The notes under the pieces were generated by a model that saw nothing but the letters and a program-made list of their open reading frames with translations, was not told the DNA's origin and did not search any database. Both the position numbers and the translations under genes were made by a program. A stretch of DNA of 64,000 bases from an uncultured Roseibium sp. (GTDB lineage: Bacteria > Pseudomonadota > Alphaproteobacteria > Rhizobiales > Stappiaceae): contig NZ_CANMNP010000008.1 in NCBI RefSeq assembly GCF_947499295.1, forward strand, positions 124,001-188,000, given 5' to 3'. This document shows positions 8,954 through 18,516 of the stretch, piece by piece. Every line of letters begins with the position of its first letter. Position 1 is the stretch's first letter.

Positions 8954-9238
8954 TCAGTCGGTCTCGCCGAAGCCGCTTTCAACCAATTCTGAAATCGCAG
9001 TCAAAGCCTCTTCAGCGTCAACACCGGCAACGCAGACCTTGATGCAGCACCCCGGGCTGGCAGCCAACATCATCAATCCCATAATCGACGTGCCACCGAC
9101 GGTCTGACCATCTTTGGACACATTGACATCAGCCTCGAAGGTTTCGACCAGTTTCACAAGTTTAGCCGAAGCCCGCGCATGAAGGCCGCGTCGGTTGACA
9201 ATGGTGAGATCTCTTTCCAACGGTGTGTCTGTTGTCAT
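8954..9238 (-). CDS. ptsH: HPr phosphocarrier protein
   Basis: This 94-residue HPr has the active-site histidine in NRRGLHARAS (His20) and the regulatory serine in GGTSIMGLMMLAA (Ser51), the site phosphorylated by HPr kinase. It lies directly downstream of EIIA and close to hprK. No EIIB or EIIC sugar permease is near, so it belongs to a regulatory PTS branch, as in other Hyphomicrobiales. The ATG at 9238 gives the conserved family length; the open frame continues upstream only inside the EIIA gene. Confidence 0.96.
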   Translation of the reverse strand: MTTDTPLERDLTIVNRRGLHARASAKLVKLVETFEADVNVSKDGQTVGGTSIMGLMMLAASPGCCIKVCVAGVDAEEALTAISELVESGFGETD

Positions 9239-9248
9239 GTTTTTTTTA

Positions 9249-9653
9249 TTAGTTCTGTCCCGACAGCACCTGACTTGCAACGGAAATGTATTTTTGCCCT
9301 GCCTGGCGGGCCTCATCGACGGCGTCTGCCAACTCGCGGTCTGCCCTGACACTGGCCAGCTTGATGAGCATGGGCAGATTGACCCCCGCAACCACTTCAA
9401 CAGACTTACTGTCCATGACCGAGATTGCCAGGTTTGAGGGTGTTCCGCCGAACATATCGGTCAGCAAAACCACGCCCTTGCCGGAATTGGCCGCTTCGAC
9501 CGCCGTCAAAATGTCCTGCCGACGCTGTTCCATATCATCATCCGGACCAATGGAAATGGTTTCGACCTGTTCCTGGGGCCCGACAACATGCTCCAGCGCC
9601 GCCTTGAATTCCTCGGCGAGACGCCCGTGGGTCACAAGTACTAGTCCAATCAT
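9249..9653 (-). CDS. PTS EIIA component, mannose family
   Basis: The 134-residue cytoplasmic protein accepts phosphate from HPr on the histidine of VTHGRLAEEF (His9). The DMFGGTPSNLA motif is typical of the EIIA-Man fold. In alphaproteobacteria this protein works with HprK and HPr as a signalling cascade rather than in sugar import; no permease is present here. The gene lies 10 bp upstream of ptsH and 136 bp downstream of hprK. That gap contains a small hairpin (9693-9713, arms GTTCCGG/CCGGAAC). It is annotated manX or ptsM in different genomes. Confidence 0.93.
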   Translation of the reverse strand: MIGLVLVTHGRLAEEFKAALEHVVGPQEQVETISIGPDDDMEQRRQDILTAVEAANSGKGVVLLTDMFGGTPSNLAISVMDSKSVEVVAGVNLPMLIKLASVRADRELADAVDEARQAGQKYISVASQVLSGQN

Positions 9654-9789
9654 GTGTCGTTCGGCCTGACTATCGTGTGTTATCTGCTCAGAGTTCCGGT
9701 CAGAACCCGGAACGCGCCGGGCGTTTATCAGTCTGATGCACTCTCTTCAACCGTTTGCAGACATGCAAGCAAAAAAGACCTTCGATCCC

Positions 9790-10257
9790 TTAAATATAAT
9801 CAAGGTTGCCGGGAAGCAGCTTGCGAAGGGCCCAGCGTATCATGCGCATGCTGTTGAAAGGCTGATCGGCTGGACATTTGAGGACCGGAAGCTGGATGCC
9901 CTCCAGCACCACATGGTCCAGGCAGCTTTCAGGCAAACGTTCCAGTTCCTGCAAAGGCTGAAGGTCGATAACAAGGTGCACCTGTGCTCGGCGTTCAAAA
10001 GCCTGTTCGACAAGTCCGAAACCACGCACTTCCATTCGCCCGCGGATCGTCTCTGGCGCTTCAGCGATAAGCCGCGCACCCTGCACACTCAAATGAACGT
10101 AGTCGTCAGAGACGAGGCGCCCGAAGTTTCCCCGCGACAAGGCCACTTCTATCAAGAGGTCACACAGCGACGTCTTGCCGCTTCCGGCATCTCCCCGGAT
10201 CAGCAATCCGATCGTGCCGACAATGGCGCAATTCGCATGGACTGCACCGGCTGTCAC
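9790..10257 (-). CDS. hprK: HPr kinase/phosphorylase, short alphaproteobacterial form
   Basis: At 155 residues it holds only the C-terminal kinase domain; the Firmicutes enzyme has about 310. Walker A GDAGSGKT is at 22-29. LVSDDYVHL and the later RGRMEVRGFG segment match the family signature. It phosphorylates HPr at the regulatory serine. The start is GTG, overlapping the chvG stop as GTGA, so the two are translationally coupled. This places PTS control in the same transcript as the ChvG/ChvI acid-sensing system. Confidence 0.92.
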   Translation of the reverse strand: MTAGAVHANCAIVGTIGLLIRGDAGSGKTSLCDLLIEVALSRGNFGRLVSDDYVHLSVQGARLIAEAPETIRGRMEVRGFGLVEQAFERRAQVHLVIDLQPLQELERLPESCLDHVVLEGIQLPVLKCPADQPFNSMRMIRWALRKLLPGNLDYI

Positions 10258-12074
10258 TTACCCGGTCCAAGCGGCAGATAAATAGCAAACCTTGCTCCGG
10301 CGATTTTCTGGCTGCCATCCGCGCCCTGCTCAATTCGATTCGTCGCCGTCAAGGTGCCGCCATGCGCCTCGATGATCTGCCGTGAAATCGACAGGCCGAG
10401 ACCTGAATTGTTTCCGAACCCTTCCCCGTCTGGCCGGTCGGTATAGAAGCGTTCAAAAATCCGGTCGGTGTTTTCTGCGCGGATGCCGGGGCCGTCGTCA
10501 TCGACCATGATCTTGAACCCACGCCCCTCCCGGCTGAGGTCAACCCGAACTGTTCCGCTTGGAGGTGAAAACGAACGAGCATTGTCAAGAAGGTTGCTCA
10601 TGACCTGACCCAGGCGAATATCATGGCCTTGCATTTCATAAGGCTTGACCCCTTGTGCATCTGCGACCGCCAACTTGACACTGGCACCTTCAGAACCGGC
10701 CATCTGATTGGCCGCGTCTGCCATGTTGCGCAGCAATTCCGCGATGTCGATGGTTTCGGCCTGGATCCTGGCAAGCTCAGCATCAAGACGCGAGGCGTCG
10801 GAAATATCGCTGATCAACCGGTCGAGACGGCGGACATCGTGCTGAATGACCTCCATCAGCCGATCCTGGGAGTTTTTCGACTTTGCCAGCGGCAGCGTTT
10901 CAACGGCACTGCGCAGAGAGGTCAGCGGGTTCTTCAATTCATGCGCAACATCCGCCGCGAACCGCTCAATTGCATCGATCTTGTCGTAGAGTGCATTTGT
11001 CATTTCACGGAATGAACGAGCCAGATGGCCGATTTCATCCTGACGATCTGAAAAATCCGGGATCTCCTCGCGCGAAGCCGAAGACCCTCGCCGCACGCGG
11101 TCGGCTGCCGCGGCGAGGCGGCGCACCGGTCCGGCGATCGTTCCTGCCAGCAGGATAGACAACAGGATCGTCACGGTAGCCGCAAACAGGAAGACCCTGA
11201 TGATCGCTATTCGCTCGGCCCGTACGATGGCATCAATATCGCCACCCTGTGTGGAGAGCAGCAATGCTCCCAAGACCGCACGGAACCTCTGTATCGGAAC
11301 GGAAACCGAGACAATCAACTCCCCCCTTTGGGAGATTCGCGTCACACTCGCCGGTGACCCGGCAAGCGCCGCTTCGACTTCCGGATACGCCCGACCGTCG
11401 CCTCCCCCAACTTCCTGATAAAGCGGCAGGTCACCCTGCTGAAGCCAGCGCTTGGTCCATTGCCAGAGCGCATTCCAGAAGCCTTCTTCCTCGGCCGTTG
11501 GCGGCGGCAGGTCAAAACGCAGGATCTGAGCGCTGGAATAAAGATGCCGGGAATCAAGGATCAGGATGCCTTCAGGGTCATAGATCCTGGCACGGGTCTT
11601 TGTCGGCGAAATCAGACGGCGCAGTACCGGGCCAACACGTTCGGGATTGATCGGAAAGTCCAGACTGTCGAGATCATCCGTTGTCGGCGTAATGCTTTCG
11701 CCGGCCTGCAGCTGCAACAGGCGCTCAGGATCTACGGTGATTGTGCCTGTATCGACCGTGGCCGAGGCTGCAATCGCGCCAGCAATGATTTCACCTTGTG
11801 TGAGCAGGCTTTGAACACGGGCATCAATCAGACCCGCGCGAAACTGATTGAGGTACAAAATGCCGATCACGAGCGCCAGCAGACCGACAAGGTTGATCGC
11901 GATGATCCGGCGCGTCAGAGACGAAAGGACATAAGTTCCGAAGATTCGGCCCAGCTGATTGAGAAGACGTCTTCGGATGCGCTTGTTGCCGAGCCGGCGC
12001 AAGCGCGAGCGCTCCGAACCGTTTGCAGGTTCAGTTGCCGTGCCGACTTCGACGCTCTCGCTTTCAACCGCCAT
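10254..12074 (-). CDS. chvG: ChvG sensor histidine kinase
   Basis: This 606-residue inner-membrane kinase has transmembrane helices near 57-77 and 288-312 flanking a periplasmic stimulus-sensing domain. HAMP, HisKA with His378 (DVAHELKNPL) and HATPase (DDDGPGI, GLGLSISRQI) follow. ChvG (ExoS, BvrS) senses low pH and envelope state and phosphorylates ChvI; in rhizobia and Brucella it controls succinoglycan, outer-membrane proteins and host interaction. The 39-bp gap to chvI and overlap with hprK show an operon. A long Arg-rich cytoplasmic N-terminus (20-45) precedes the first helix. Confidence 0.96.
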   Translation of the reverse strand: MAVESESVEVGTATEPANGSERSRLRRLGNKRIRRRLLNQLGRIFGTYVLSSLTRRIIAINLVGLLALVIGILYLNQFRAGLIDARVQSLLTQGEIIAGAIAASATVDTGTITVDPERLLQLQAGESITPTTDDLDSLDFPINPERVGPVLRRLISPTKTRARIYDPEGILILDSRHLYSSAQILRFDLPPPTAEEEGFWNALWQWTKRWLQQGDLPLYQEVGGGDGRAYPEVEAALAGSPASVTRISQRGELIVSVSVPIQRFRAVLGALLLSTQGGDIDAIVRAERIAIIRVFLFAATVTILLSILLAGTIAGPVRRLAAAADRVRRGSSASREEIPDFSDRQDEIGHLARSFREMTNALYDKIDAIERFAADVAHELKNPLTSLRSAVETLPLAKSKNSQDRLMEVIQHDVRRLDRLISDISDASRLDAELARIQAETIDIAELLRNMADAANQMAGSEGASVKLAVADAQGVKPYEMQGHDIRLGQVMSNLLDNARSFSPPSGTVRVDLSREGRGFKIMVDDDGPGIRAENTDRIFERFYTDRPDGEGFGNNSGLGLSISRQIIEAHGGTLTATNRIEQGADGSQKIAGARFAIYLPLGPGK

Positions 12075-12113
12075 TCAGGCTCGCTCTAAGGTATTTGGAC
12101 CTTCACCGTCCAG

Positions 12114-12827
12114 TCAGGCTTCCCGGAACCGGTAGCCAACACCATAAAGTGTTTCGATCATGTCGAAGTCGTCGTCAACAACCTTGAACTTTTTCCGGAG
12201 TCGTTTGATGTGGCTGTCAATGGTCCGGTCGTCGACATAGACCTGATCATCATAGGCTGCATCCATCAAAGCGTTTCGGCTTTTTACGACACCCGGGCGC
12301 TGCGCCAGGGCGGACAGGATCAGGAATTCGGTGACCGTTAGCGTGACCGGCTTGTTGTTCCAGGTGCAGGTGTGCCGCTCCTGATCCATAACAAGCTGGC
12401 CGCGTTCCAGCAGTTTGTCGGCGTCGTCACGCGGGGCGGAGGCATCCTTTGGCTGCGCCCGGCGCAACACCGCGCGGACACGCTCGACCAGTAGACGCTG
12501 CGAAAACGGTTTGCGGATAAAATCGTCTGCGCCCATCTTCAGACCGAACAACTCGTCGATCTCATCATCTTTCGATGTCAGGAAGATAACCGGTAAATCG
12601 GAGTTCTGGCGAAGCCGGCGAAGCAACTCCATCCCGTCCATGCGCGGCATCTTGATATCGAAGATCGCCAGCTCCGGCGGGTCGGTCTGCAATCCATCCA
12701 AAGCCGATGTTCCATCGGTATAAGTCTGGACGCGATAACCTTCCGCCTCCAGCGCAATTGAGACTGAAGTCAAAATATTACGGTCGTCATCGACCAAGGC
12801 AATTGTCGGCATGCTTTGTTTTTCCAT
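12114..12827 (-). CDS. chvI: ChvI response regulator
   Basis: The 237-residue OmpR-family regulator has a receiver domain with phospho-acceptor Asp57 in [12 protein letters not shown] and a C-terminal winged helix ([14 protein letters not shown]). The receiver sequence is almost the canonical ChvI of Agrobacterium. A second in-frame ATG at 12812 ([10 protein letters not shown]) matches the usual shorter N-terminus and may be the true start; neither site has a strong Shine-Dalgarno. It is divergent from pckA, which is a reported ChvG/ChvI-influenced gene in Agrobacterium. Confidence 0.96.
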   Translation of the reverse strand: MEKQSMPTIALVDDDRNILTSVSIALEAEGYRVQTYTDGTSALDGLQTDPPELAIFDIKMPRMDGMELLRRLRQNSDLPVIFLTSKDDEIDELFGLKMGADDFIRKPFSQRLLVERVRAVLRRAQPKDASAPRDDADKLLERGQLVMDQERHTCTWNNKPVTLTVTEFLILSALAQRPGVVKSRNALMDAAYDDQVYVDDRTIDSHIKRLRKKFKVVDDDFDMIETLYGVGYRFREA

Positions 12828-13324
12828 TTCCGGCTACGCACCGATGGCAAGCTTTAGTGTATCACACAGCGTTTGGCCTGCTAAATGCGCATAAATTAAG
12901 GCAAACCGCATGAAGAGATGCGTTGAAAATTTGAAAGTCGCCCTAATCGAAAGCATTGATGGAGTGCGCGCCGAGAAAATTCAAGATGTCGCGGACGACG
13001 TGGCCAATAAAGGACTTAGACGCGACCAGGCAAAGAGTACGGACGCAGATTCGAGAACATTGATACGCGAGTTTGGCGCGTTTTCTTTCGAATTTTCCGC
13101 CAATCCGAACATTCCGAAGGTTTCGGTTTTTTATTCGCATTCCAAATTAAACATTGGAAAATAAACGTAGGATTTTAATCGATTAAACAATGACATAGCA
13201 CTTTTGGTGGTCTTGCTGCCCCTTGGGCATTCCACTAGGTTCGCAGCCCTCAACGCCGGATCTGTTCACTTTTTTGCTTGTCCGGCAGCGACAAACACGC
13301 CCACATCACGAGGACTGCGGGAAC
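12828..13324. other. 497-bp divergent intergenic region between chvI and pckA
   Basis: No gene can be supported here. An 84-codon frame on the plus strand (12910-13164) has no recognisable product and an opposing frame overlaps it. The plus strand shows a weak candidate promoter for pckA: TTGCTG at 13213-13218, 17 bp, then TAGGTT at 13236-13241. The middle (13080-13200) is AT-rich. Control elements for both chvI and pckA should lie here. Confidence 0.5.
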
Positions 13325-14935
13325 ATGAAAGAAGTCGGTGTCAGGAATCCTTCCAAAGGTTGCGATATTTTTGGTTTCAAGGGCCTGAAAGCGCTCTATT
13401 GGAACCAGAACGCGCCTACACTTTACGAATATTCTCTTTCTCGCGGTGAAACCCGGCTTGCAGCCGGTGGTGCAATCGTTGCCGAAACCGGCATTCACAC
13501 TGGCCGATCCCCGAAAGACAAATTCGTCGTGAATGACGAAAGCACCAGAAATACGGTCTGGTGGGACAACAATGCACAAATGTCCAAGACGCAGTTTGAT
13601 CAGCTTCTGTCAGATTTTCTTCAGCACGCGGAAGGAAAGGAGCTGTTTGCACAGGACCTTTATGGGGGCGCCGACGCGACACATCGTCTACCGGTACGCG
13701 TCTTCACCGAATATGCCTGGCATTCGCTCTTCATTCGCAACCTTTTGCTGCGCCCAGAACTTGGCGAACTCGACGGCTTCGATCCTGAGATGACAATTGT
13801 CGATCTGCCAAGCTTCAGAGCCGATCCCGACAAACACGGCTGCCGTTCGGAAACTGTTATTGCCTGTGACCTAACCCGAAAGATCGTTCTGATCGGGGGT
13901 ACGTCCTATGCCGGTGAAATGAAGAAGTCGGTCTTCACGATGCTCAATCACCTGCTGCCGGCAAAGGGCATTATGTCAATGCACTGCTCGGCGAATGTCG
14001 GCGCTGATGGTGACACCGCGGTTTTTTTCGGTTTGTCAGGCACCGGTAAAACGACGCTTTCAGCCGATCCTGGCCGAACGCTGATTGGCGATGACGAACA
14101 CGGATGGAGCGAAAGCGGTGTCTTCAATTTCGAAGGCGGCTGCTATGCCAAGACCATCAAGTTGTCCAAGGAAGCCGAGCCGGAGATTTATTCCACGACA
14201 CAGCGCTTTGGCACAGTCCTTGAAAATGTCGTGCTCGATGCCGCGCGGGTACCGGATTTTGACGACGGGTCAAAGACCGAAAACACACGTGCCGCCTATC
14301 CGATCCACTTCATTTCCAACGCAAGCGAAACCGGCTGCGCGCCGGTGCCAAAAACCATCATCATGCTGACGGCAGATGCGTTTGGCGTGATGCCGCCCAT
14401 CGCGCGCCTTACACCGGCACAAGCCATGTATCACTTCCTGTCCGGATACACGGCGAAGGTTGCTGGAACCGAGAAAGGCGTCACCGAACCCCAGGCGACA
14501 TTCTCTACCTGTTTCGGCGCACCATTCCTGCCCCGCCATCCGTCAGAGTATGGCAACTTGTTGAAAGAGCTTATCGCCAAGCACAATGTCGATTGCTGGC
14601 TGGTCAACACCGGCTGGACAGGAGGCGCTCACGGAACCGGCCATCGCATGCCGATCAAGGCCACACGCACTTTGTTGCAGGCCGCGCTTTCCGGAAACCT
14701 GAATGGCGCTGAATTCCGAACGGATCCCAATTTCGGTTTCGACGTTCCTGTTGAAGTTTCCGGTGTCGAGACAAGAATGCTCACGCCACGGGATACATGG
14801 GCCGACAAGGACGCATATGACGTTCAGGCATCGAAACTCGTTCAGATGTTCGTCGACAATTTTGAGACTTTTGAAGCCCATGTCGACGGCGCTGTGCTGA
14901 GCGCTGCCCCCGCCTTGAGGGTCGCCGCTGAATAA
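13325..14935 (+). CDS. pckA: Phosphoenolpyruvate carboxykinase (ATP)
   Basis: The 536-residue enzyme converts oxaloacetate and ATP to phosphoenolpyruvate, the first committed step of gluconeogenesis from TCA intermediates. Motifs include [14 protein letters not shown], the P-loop [11 protein letters not shown] and the kinase-2 LIGDDEHGW. The ATG at 13325 gives the standard rhizobial length; an upstream in-frame start would add an unrelated 34-residue tail. It is divergent from chvI and ends in a strong terminator, so it is monocistronic. Confidence 0.98.
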   Translation: MKEVGVRNPSKGCDIFGFKGLKALYWNQNAPTLYEYSLSRGETRLAAGGAIVAETGIHTGRSPKDKFVVNDESTRNTVWWDNNAQMSKTQFDQLLSDFLQHAEGKELFAQDLYGGADATHRLPVRVFTEYAWHSLFIRNLLLRPELGELDGFDPEMTIVDLPSFRADPDKHGCRSETVIACDLTRKIVLIGGTSYAGEMKKSVFTMLNHLLPAKGIMSMHCSANVGADGDTAVFFGLSGTGKTTLSADPGRTLIGDDEHGWSESGVFNFEGGCYAKTIKLSKEAEPEIYSTTQRFGTVLENVVLDAARVPDFDDGSKTENTRAAYPIHFISNASETGCAPVPKTIIMLTADAFGVMPPIARLTPAQAMYHFLSGYTAKVAGTEKGVTEPQATFSTCFGAPFLPRHPSEYGNLLKELIAKHNVDCWLVNTGWTGGAHGTGHRMPIKATRTLLQAALSGNLNGAEFRTDPNFGFDVPVEVSGVETRMLTPRDTWADKDAYDVQASKLVQMFVDNFETFEAHVDGAVLSAAPALRVAAE

Positions 14936-14967
14936 AAGCCCAACAATATTGTCCCACCCAACTTGAT

Positions 14968-14995
14968 CGGCGCCGGGCCTACCGGCGCCGTTTTT
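14968..14995 (+). terminator. Intrinsic terminator of pckA
   Basis: A 9-bp GC-rich stem CGGCGCCGG / CCGGCGCCG with loop GCCTA is followed directly by TTTTT. It starts 33 bp after the pckA stop. Confidence 0.9.
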
Positions 14996-15132
14996 CTTTG
15001 GGATCCACTAGCATTCAAGGCCGCGCACATCGCCCAAGGCCAACTAGGACTTAAGCGCACTTTCTTAGCTGTCAGAAAAGCCTATATTGGGAGGCCCCGC
15101 GACTGAACCGGGCTCACGAAGGAGCGCTTTTC

Positions 15133-15465
15133 ATGACCACCGAAACATCCTCGATACCCGACGCTCTGAAAACCGCGGAGGCCTGGCGGAATTCCGGTCG
15201 GCCGGTAGCGCTGGCCACAGTGATAGAGACCTGGGGCTCAGCTCCTCGTCCCGTTGGCTCGCATCTGGTGATCGACGCAGATGGCAATTTCGAGGGATCC
15301 GTCTCGGGAGGGTGCGTGGAAGGCGCTGTCGTTGCAGAGGCAATCGATGTGATCGATACCGGCCGGCCGACCACCCTTGAGTTCGGCGTTGCCGATGAAA
15401 CCGCATGGCAAGTCGGGCTTTCCTGCGGTGGCCGCATTCGTGTTTACGTTGAACCTGTCAACTGA
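15133..15465 (+). CDS. XdhC/CoxI-family protein, N-terminal domain only
   Basis: This 110-residue protein matches the first half of XdhC. It has the VIETWGSAPRPVGSHLVID and SGGCVEGAVV motifs, ending SCGGRIRVYVEPV. XdhC binds molybdenum cofactor and passes it, after sulfuration, to xanthine-dehydrogenase-type enzymes; CoxI does the same for CO dehydrogenase. Here the Rossmann half is a separate gene at 16114, with a LysE exporter between them. No molybdoenzyme is in the window, so the client enzyme is unknown. It begins an operon of four genes running to 18416. Confidence 0.9.
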   Translation: MTTETSSIPDALKTAEAWRNSGRPVALATVIETWGSAPRPVGSHLVIDADGNFEGSVSGGCVEGAVVAEAIDVIDTGRPTTLEFGVADETAWQVGLSCGGRIRVYVEPVN

Positions 15466-15479
15466 CTTCAGGACCTGTC

Positions 15480-16109
15480 GTGCTCAATATTGAAACTCTT
15501 CTCGCTTTTGCTGCCGCCACTGCCCTCTTTGCCTATATGCCAGGTCCCGCGTTGCTTTATACCGCTGCGCAAACGATCGCACGCGGCAAGAGAGCCGGTT
15601 TCATGGCGGCTTTGGGCATACATCTGGGCTGCTATGTACATGTTTTTGCCGCAGCTTTCGGCCTTTCGGCGATTTTTACCGTCGTTCCAACGCTCTATTT
15701 TGCGTTGAAGCTCCTCGGAGGCATTTACCTGGTGTTCCTGGGCGTGCAGATGATCCGTACACGAATGGTTGCCGGATCAACGCCCGACCTGCCTCAAAAA
15801 ACGGTTCGCCGAGCCTTTGTCGACAGCATCCTGGTTGAAGTCTTCAATCCCAAAGTGGCAATTTTCTTTATCGCCTTCCTTCCTCAGTTCGTCAGCCCGG
15901 ACGCCGGCTTTCCAATCTGGCTTCAGTTTCTGATCCTCGGCACGTTCGTCAACTGCGCGTTCACATCTGCGGACGTGGTGACGGTTCTGTTCGCAAGCGA
16001 GGTGAAAAAACGGTTGACCAAGTCCTCGAAAGTTCAGGATCTCACACGCTGGCTAGGTGGGTCGCTGCTGGTTGGACTTGGCCTCAAACTGGCAACGGAC
16101 CGCGCGTGA
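15480..16109 (+). CDS. LysE/RhtB-family amino-acid exporter
   Basis: The 209-residue inner-membrane protein has about six hydrophobic segments and the family pattern PGPALLYTAAQTIARGKRAGF near the N-terminus, with FNPKVAIFFIAFLPQFV mid-protein. These transporters export amino acids such as lysine, threonine or homoserine; the substrate is not readable. The start is GTG at 15480 with AGGA upstream. It lies 14 bp after one xdhC-like gene and 4 bp before the other, so it is part of that transcript, an unexpected partner for cofactor maturation. Confidence 0.9.
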   Translation: MLNIETLLAFAAATALFAYMPGPALLYTAAQTIARGKRAGFMAALGIHLGCYVHVFAAAFGLSAIFTVVPTLYFALKLLGGIYLVFLGVQMIRTRMVAGSTPDLPQKTVRRAFVDSILVEVFNPKVAIFFIAFLPQFVSPDAGFPIWLQFLILGTFVNCAFTSADVVTVLFASEVKKRLTKSSKVQDLTRWLGGSLLVGLGLKLATDRA

Positions 16110-16113
16110 CACC

Positions 16114-16809
16114 ATGGATCTTTCTCTTCTCAAACAGTTGAACAGAGACCGGGAGAACCGCTGCGCGGCGATCCTTGTTACACACATGTCGGATGGCACA
16201 CAGCGGCTTGTGCACAAGGATGACAAACTTTCCAGCGATCCGCTTGCCGAAGAACTTGAGCGCAGGTTTCGATCCGGCAAATCCGGAACTGTCGAAACAG
16301 ATCACGGCAACTTTTTTCTGACGGTTTCTGTACCGGCCCCCCGCCTTGTGATCATCGGGGCCGTTCATATCAGCCAGGCGCTTGTTCCAATGGCCGAAAT
16401 GGCCGGTCTCGACGTTACCGTGATCGACCCGAGGACCGCGTTTGCAACAGAAGACCGTTTTCCAGGCAGTTCATTGAAGGCTGACTGGCCGGAAAACGTT
16501 CTCAAAGACGCGCCCTTGGATGCCTACACCGCCCTGGCTGCCGTAACTCACGACCCGAAGATAGACGATTTCCCGTTGATCGAAGCCTTGAAGACCGAAT
16601 GTTTTTATGTGGGCGCACTCGGCAGCAGAAAAACACACGGCAAGCGTCTTGAGAGATTTAAAGAAGTCGGACTGACCGACCGTCATTTCGACCGCATTGA
16701 TGCCCCCATCGGACTTGATATCGGCGCGGCCTCGCCTCAGGAAATTGCAGTTGCCGTGCTCGGGTCCATCATTCTTGCACTGCGTAAAGCTCCGGAGACC
16801 GCCAGATGA
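16114..16809 (+). CDS. xdhC: XdhC-family protein with C-terminal Rossmann domain
   Basis: The 231-residue protein begins at the ATG at 16114, 4 bp after the LysE stop. Residues 1-75 form a divergent CoxI-like region. From about residue 80 the XdhC C-terminal Rossmann domain follows (APRLVIIGAVHISQALVPMA, VTVIDPRTAFATEDRFP, then YVGALGSRKTHGKR). It is thought to guard and deliver molybdenum cofactor. Its stop overlaps the start of the MoeA/MocA fusion as ATGA, showing translational coupling to a cofactor-modifying enzyme. Confidence 0.9.
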   Translation: MDLSLLKQLNRDRENRCAAILVTHMSDGTQRLVHKDDKLSSDPLAEELERRFRSGKSGTVETDHGNFFLTVSVPAPRLVIIGAVHISQALVPMAEMAGLDVTVIDPRTAFATEDRFPGSSLKADWPENVLKDAPLDAYTALAAVTHDPKIDDFPLIEALKTECFYVGALGSRKTHGKRLERFKEVGLTDRHFDRIDAPIGLDIGAASPQEIAVAVLGSIILALRKAPETAR

Positions 16810-18416
16810 AATTCGGGCCTTGCCCTCCGGAAGAGGCAGCTGGTTGCATTCTGGCGCACAAGACCAAACTGGGCGAGCGCACCTTGAAAAAGGGGCATGT
16901 GCTTACTCTGGAAGACTGCAAAGAGCTGTCTGCAGCCGGAGTTAGCACGGTTGTCGTCGCCCGTCTTGAAGCCGGTGATATCGGCGAAGACGAAGCCGCA
17001 ACACGTCTTGGACTTGCAGCCAGAGGCAAGGGGCTCGTCGTTGATACTGCCGTGACAGGCCGCATGAACCTATACGCGGAGCAGGATGGCATTCTGGTGA
17101 TTGACGAACAGGCAATAACAAACGCCAACAGGATTGATCCGGCGATCACATTCGCAACGCTCGCCAATCACACGAAGGTCGCAGACGGTCGTATGGTCGC
17201 AACAGCGAAAATCATTTCATTCGCTGTTCCCGAGGCCAAGGTGGCAGCAGCTGCTGAGGCAGTACGCCAGGCTGTTCGGATCCGTCCCTTCAAATCCTAC
17301 AAGGTCGGTCTTGTTGCGACGGAGCTGCCTCACCTCAAATCAGCGACGATGGACAAGACAAGGCGGGTGCTGGAACAACGCCTGAGACCAAGCCAAAGCG
17401 AAATCCTTGAAGAAATACGCGTGCCCCATTCAGAGCCGGAAGTGGCGCGGGCTATCAAAGCTCTGGCGGACAAAGGGGCCGATTTTCTGGTGCTCTTCGG
17501 AGCCTCAGCCGTGGTTGATCGTCATGATGTTCTACCCGCCGGACTGGACCTGGCCGGAGGGAAAGTCAAGCATCTTGGGATGCCGGTTGATCCCGGCAAT
17601 TTGCTCATGCTTGGAGAGTTTGATGGCAAACCTGTGCTTGGAGCTCCCGGATGCGCCCGCAGCCCGAAGGAAAATGGCTTCGATTGGGTGCTTGATCGAT
17701 TGATCGCGGGCCTGGAGGTGGGTTCCGATGAAATTACGGCGATGGGAGTTGGAGGCTTGCTGATGGAAATCGGAACAAGACCACAGCCACGCGAGGCAAG
17801 ACGCACAAGCGAAGCAACGAAGATTGCTGCAGTCATACTTGCCGCCGGAAAATCCTCACGCATGCGTGGACCCAACAAACTGCTTGCCGAACTGGACGGA
17901 AAAGCCCTCGTTCGGCACGCGGCGGAAGCCGCCACGAATTCCGACCTGACCCAGACAATTCTGGTGACGGGTCATCGCGCCGATGACGTTTCTGCGCCTA
18001 TTGTCGATTTGCCGGTCACAGTGGTTCACAATCCGGACTTTTCTGACGGCATGGCAGGTTCAATACGCGCCGGAATGGACGCTCTGGAGGCCGATACGGA
18101 TGCCGTGATCATTCTCCTTGGTGATATGCCGCGCATTGATGCGAAGGTTCTGAACACTCTCATTGCCGCATATGGTGCGAAGAAGAACAACCTGATCATC
18201 ACTGCGACCGCAGATGGAAAGCGCGGAAATCCCGTTCTTTGGGACAGGCGCTATTTCTCGGCGCTGAAGTCATTGAGCGGTGATGTTGGTGCGCGTCACC
18301 TGATTGCGGACAATCCGGGCTTTGTGGCCGAAGTTGAAATCGGTGCCGCTGCCCGACTGGATCTCGATACACCCGAGGCACTGCAAAAGGCCGGTGGCGT
18401 TCTTCCGGAAGACTAG
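16806..18416 (+). CDS. Molybdopterin-binding / MocA-type NTP-transferase fusion
   Basis: The 536-residue cytoplasmic protein has a molybdopterin-binding (MoeA/MogA-like) region at about 1-330 and a MobA/MocA nucleotidyltransferase at about 340-536, marked by VILAAGKSSRMRGPNK (343-358) and LLGDMPRIDAKV. MocA-type enzymes make molybdopterin cytosine dinucleotide, the cofactor form used by the xanthine-dehydrogenase family. That fits the coupled XdhC gene. Such fusions are known in alphaproteobacteria. The chemistry is inferred from the family. Confidence 0.9.
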   Translation: MKFGPCPPEEAAGCILAHKTKLGERTLKKGHVLTLEDCKELSAAGVSTVVVARLEAGDIGEDEAATRLGLAARGKGLVVDTAVTGRMNLYAEQDGILVIDEQAITNANRIDPAITFATLANHTKVADGRMVATAKIISFAVPEAKVAAAAEAVRQAVRIRPFKSYKVGLVATELPHLKSATMDKTRRVLEQRLRPSQSEILEEIRVPHSEPEVARAIKALADKGADFLVLFGASAVVDRHDVLPAGLDLAGGKVKHLGMPVDPGNLLMLGEFDGKPVLGAPGCARSPKENGFDWVLDRLIAGLEVGSDEITAMGVGGLLMEIGTRPQPREARRTSEATKIAAVILAAGKSSRMRGPNKLLAELDGKALVRHAAEAATNSDLTQTILVTGHRADDVSAPIVDLPVTVVHNPDFSDGMAGSIRAGMDALEADTDAVIILLGDMPRIDAKVLNTLIAAYGAKKNNLIITATADGKRGNPVLWDRRYFSALKSLSGDVGARHLIADNPGFVAEVEIGAAARLDLDTPEALQKAGGVLPED

Positions 18417-18487
18417 TGCGGAGCACATTCTTACCAAAGATTAACCCGGTATGCACTCAGTGCAGGTCCGCAATGCCAGGTATACTA

Positions 18488-18516
18488 TTGCAATTTTGTG
18501 ACATGCCGCTTATGTA
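18488..18516 (+). promoter_or_regulatory. Candidate promoter of the GcrA-like small gene
   Basis: TTGCAA (18488-18493), a 17-bp spacer and TATGTA (18511-18516) resemble a sigma-70 promoter. It would give a leader of about 150 nt that contains a small hairpin, ATCCTC/GAGGAT at 18610-18628. No GANTC methylation site lies in the promoter. Confidence 0.35.

Noticed and set aside
12910-13164. 84-codon frame between chvI and pckA
   Set aside because: No domain, no clear ribosome site, opposing frame overlaps; treated as intergenic.
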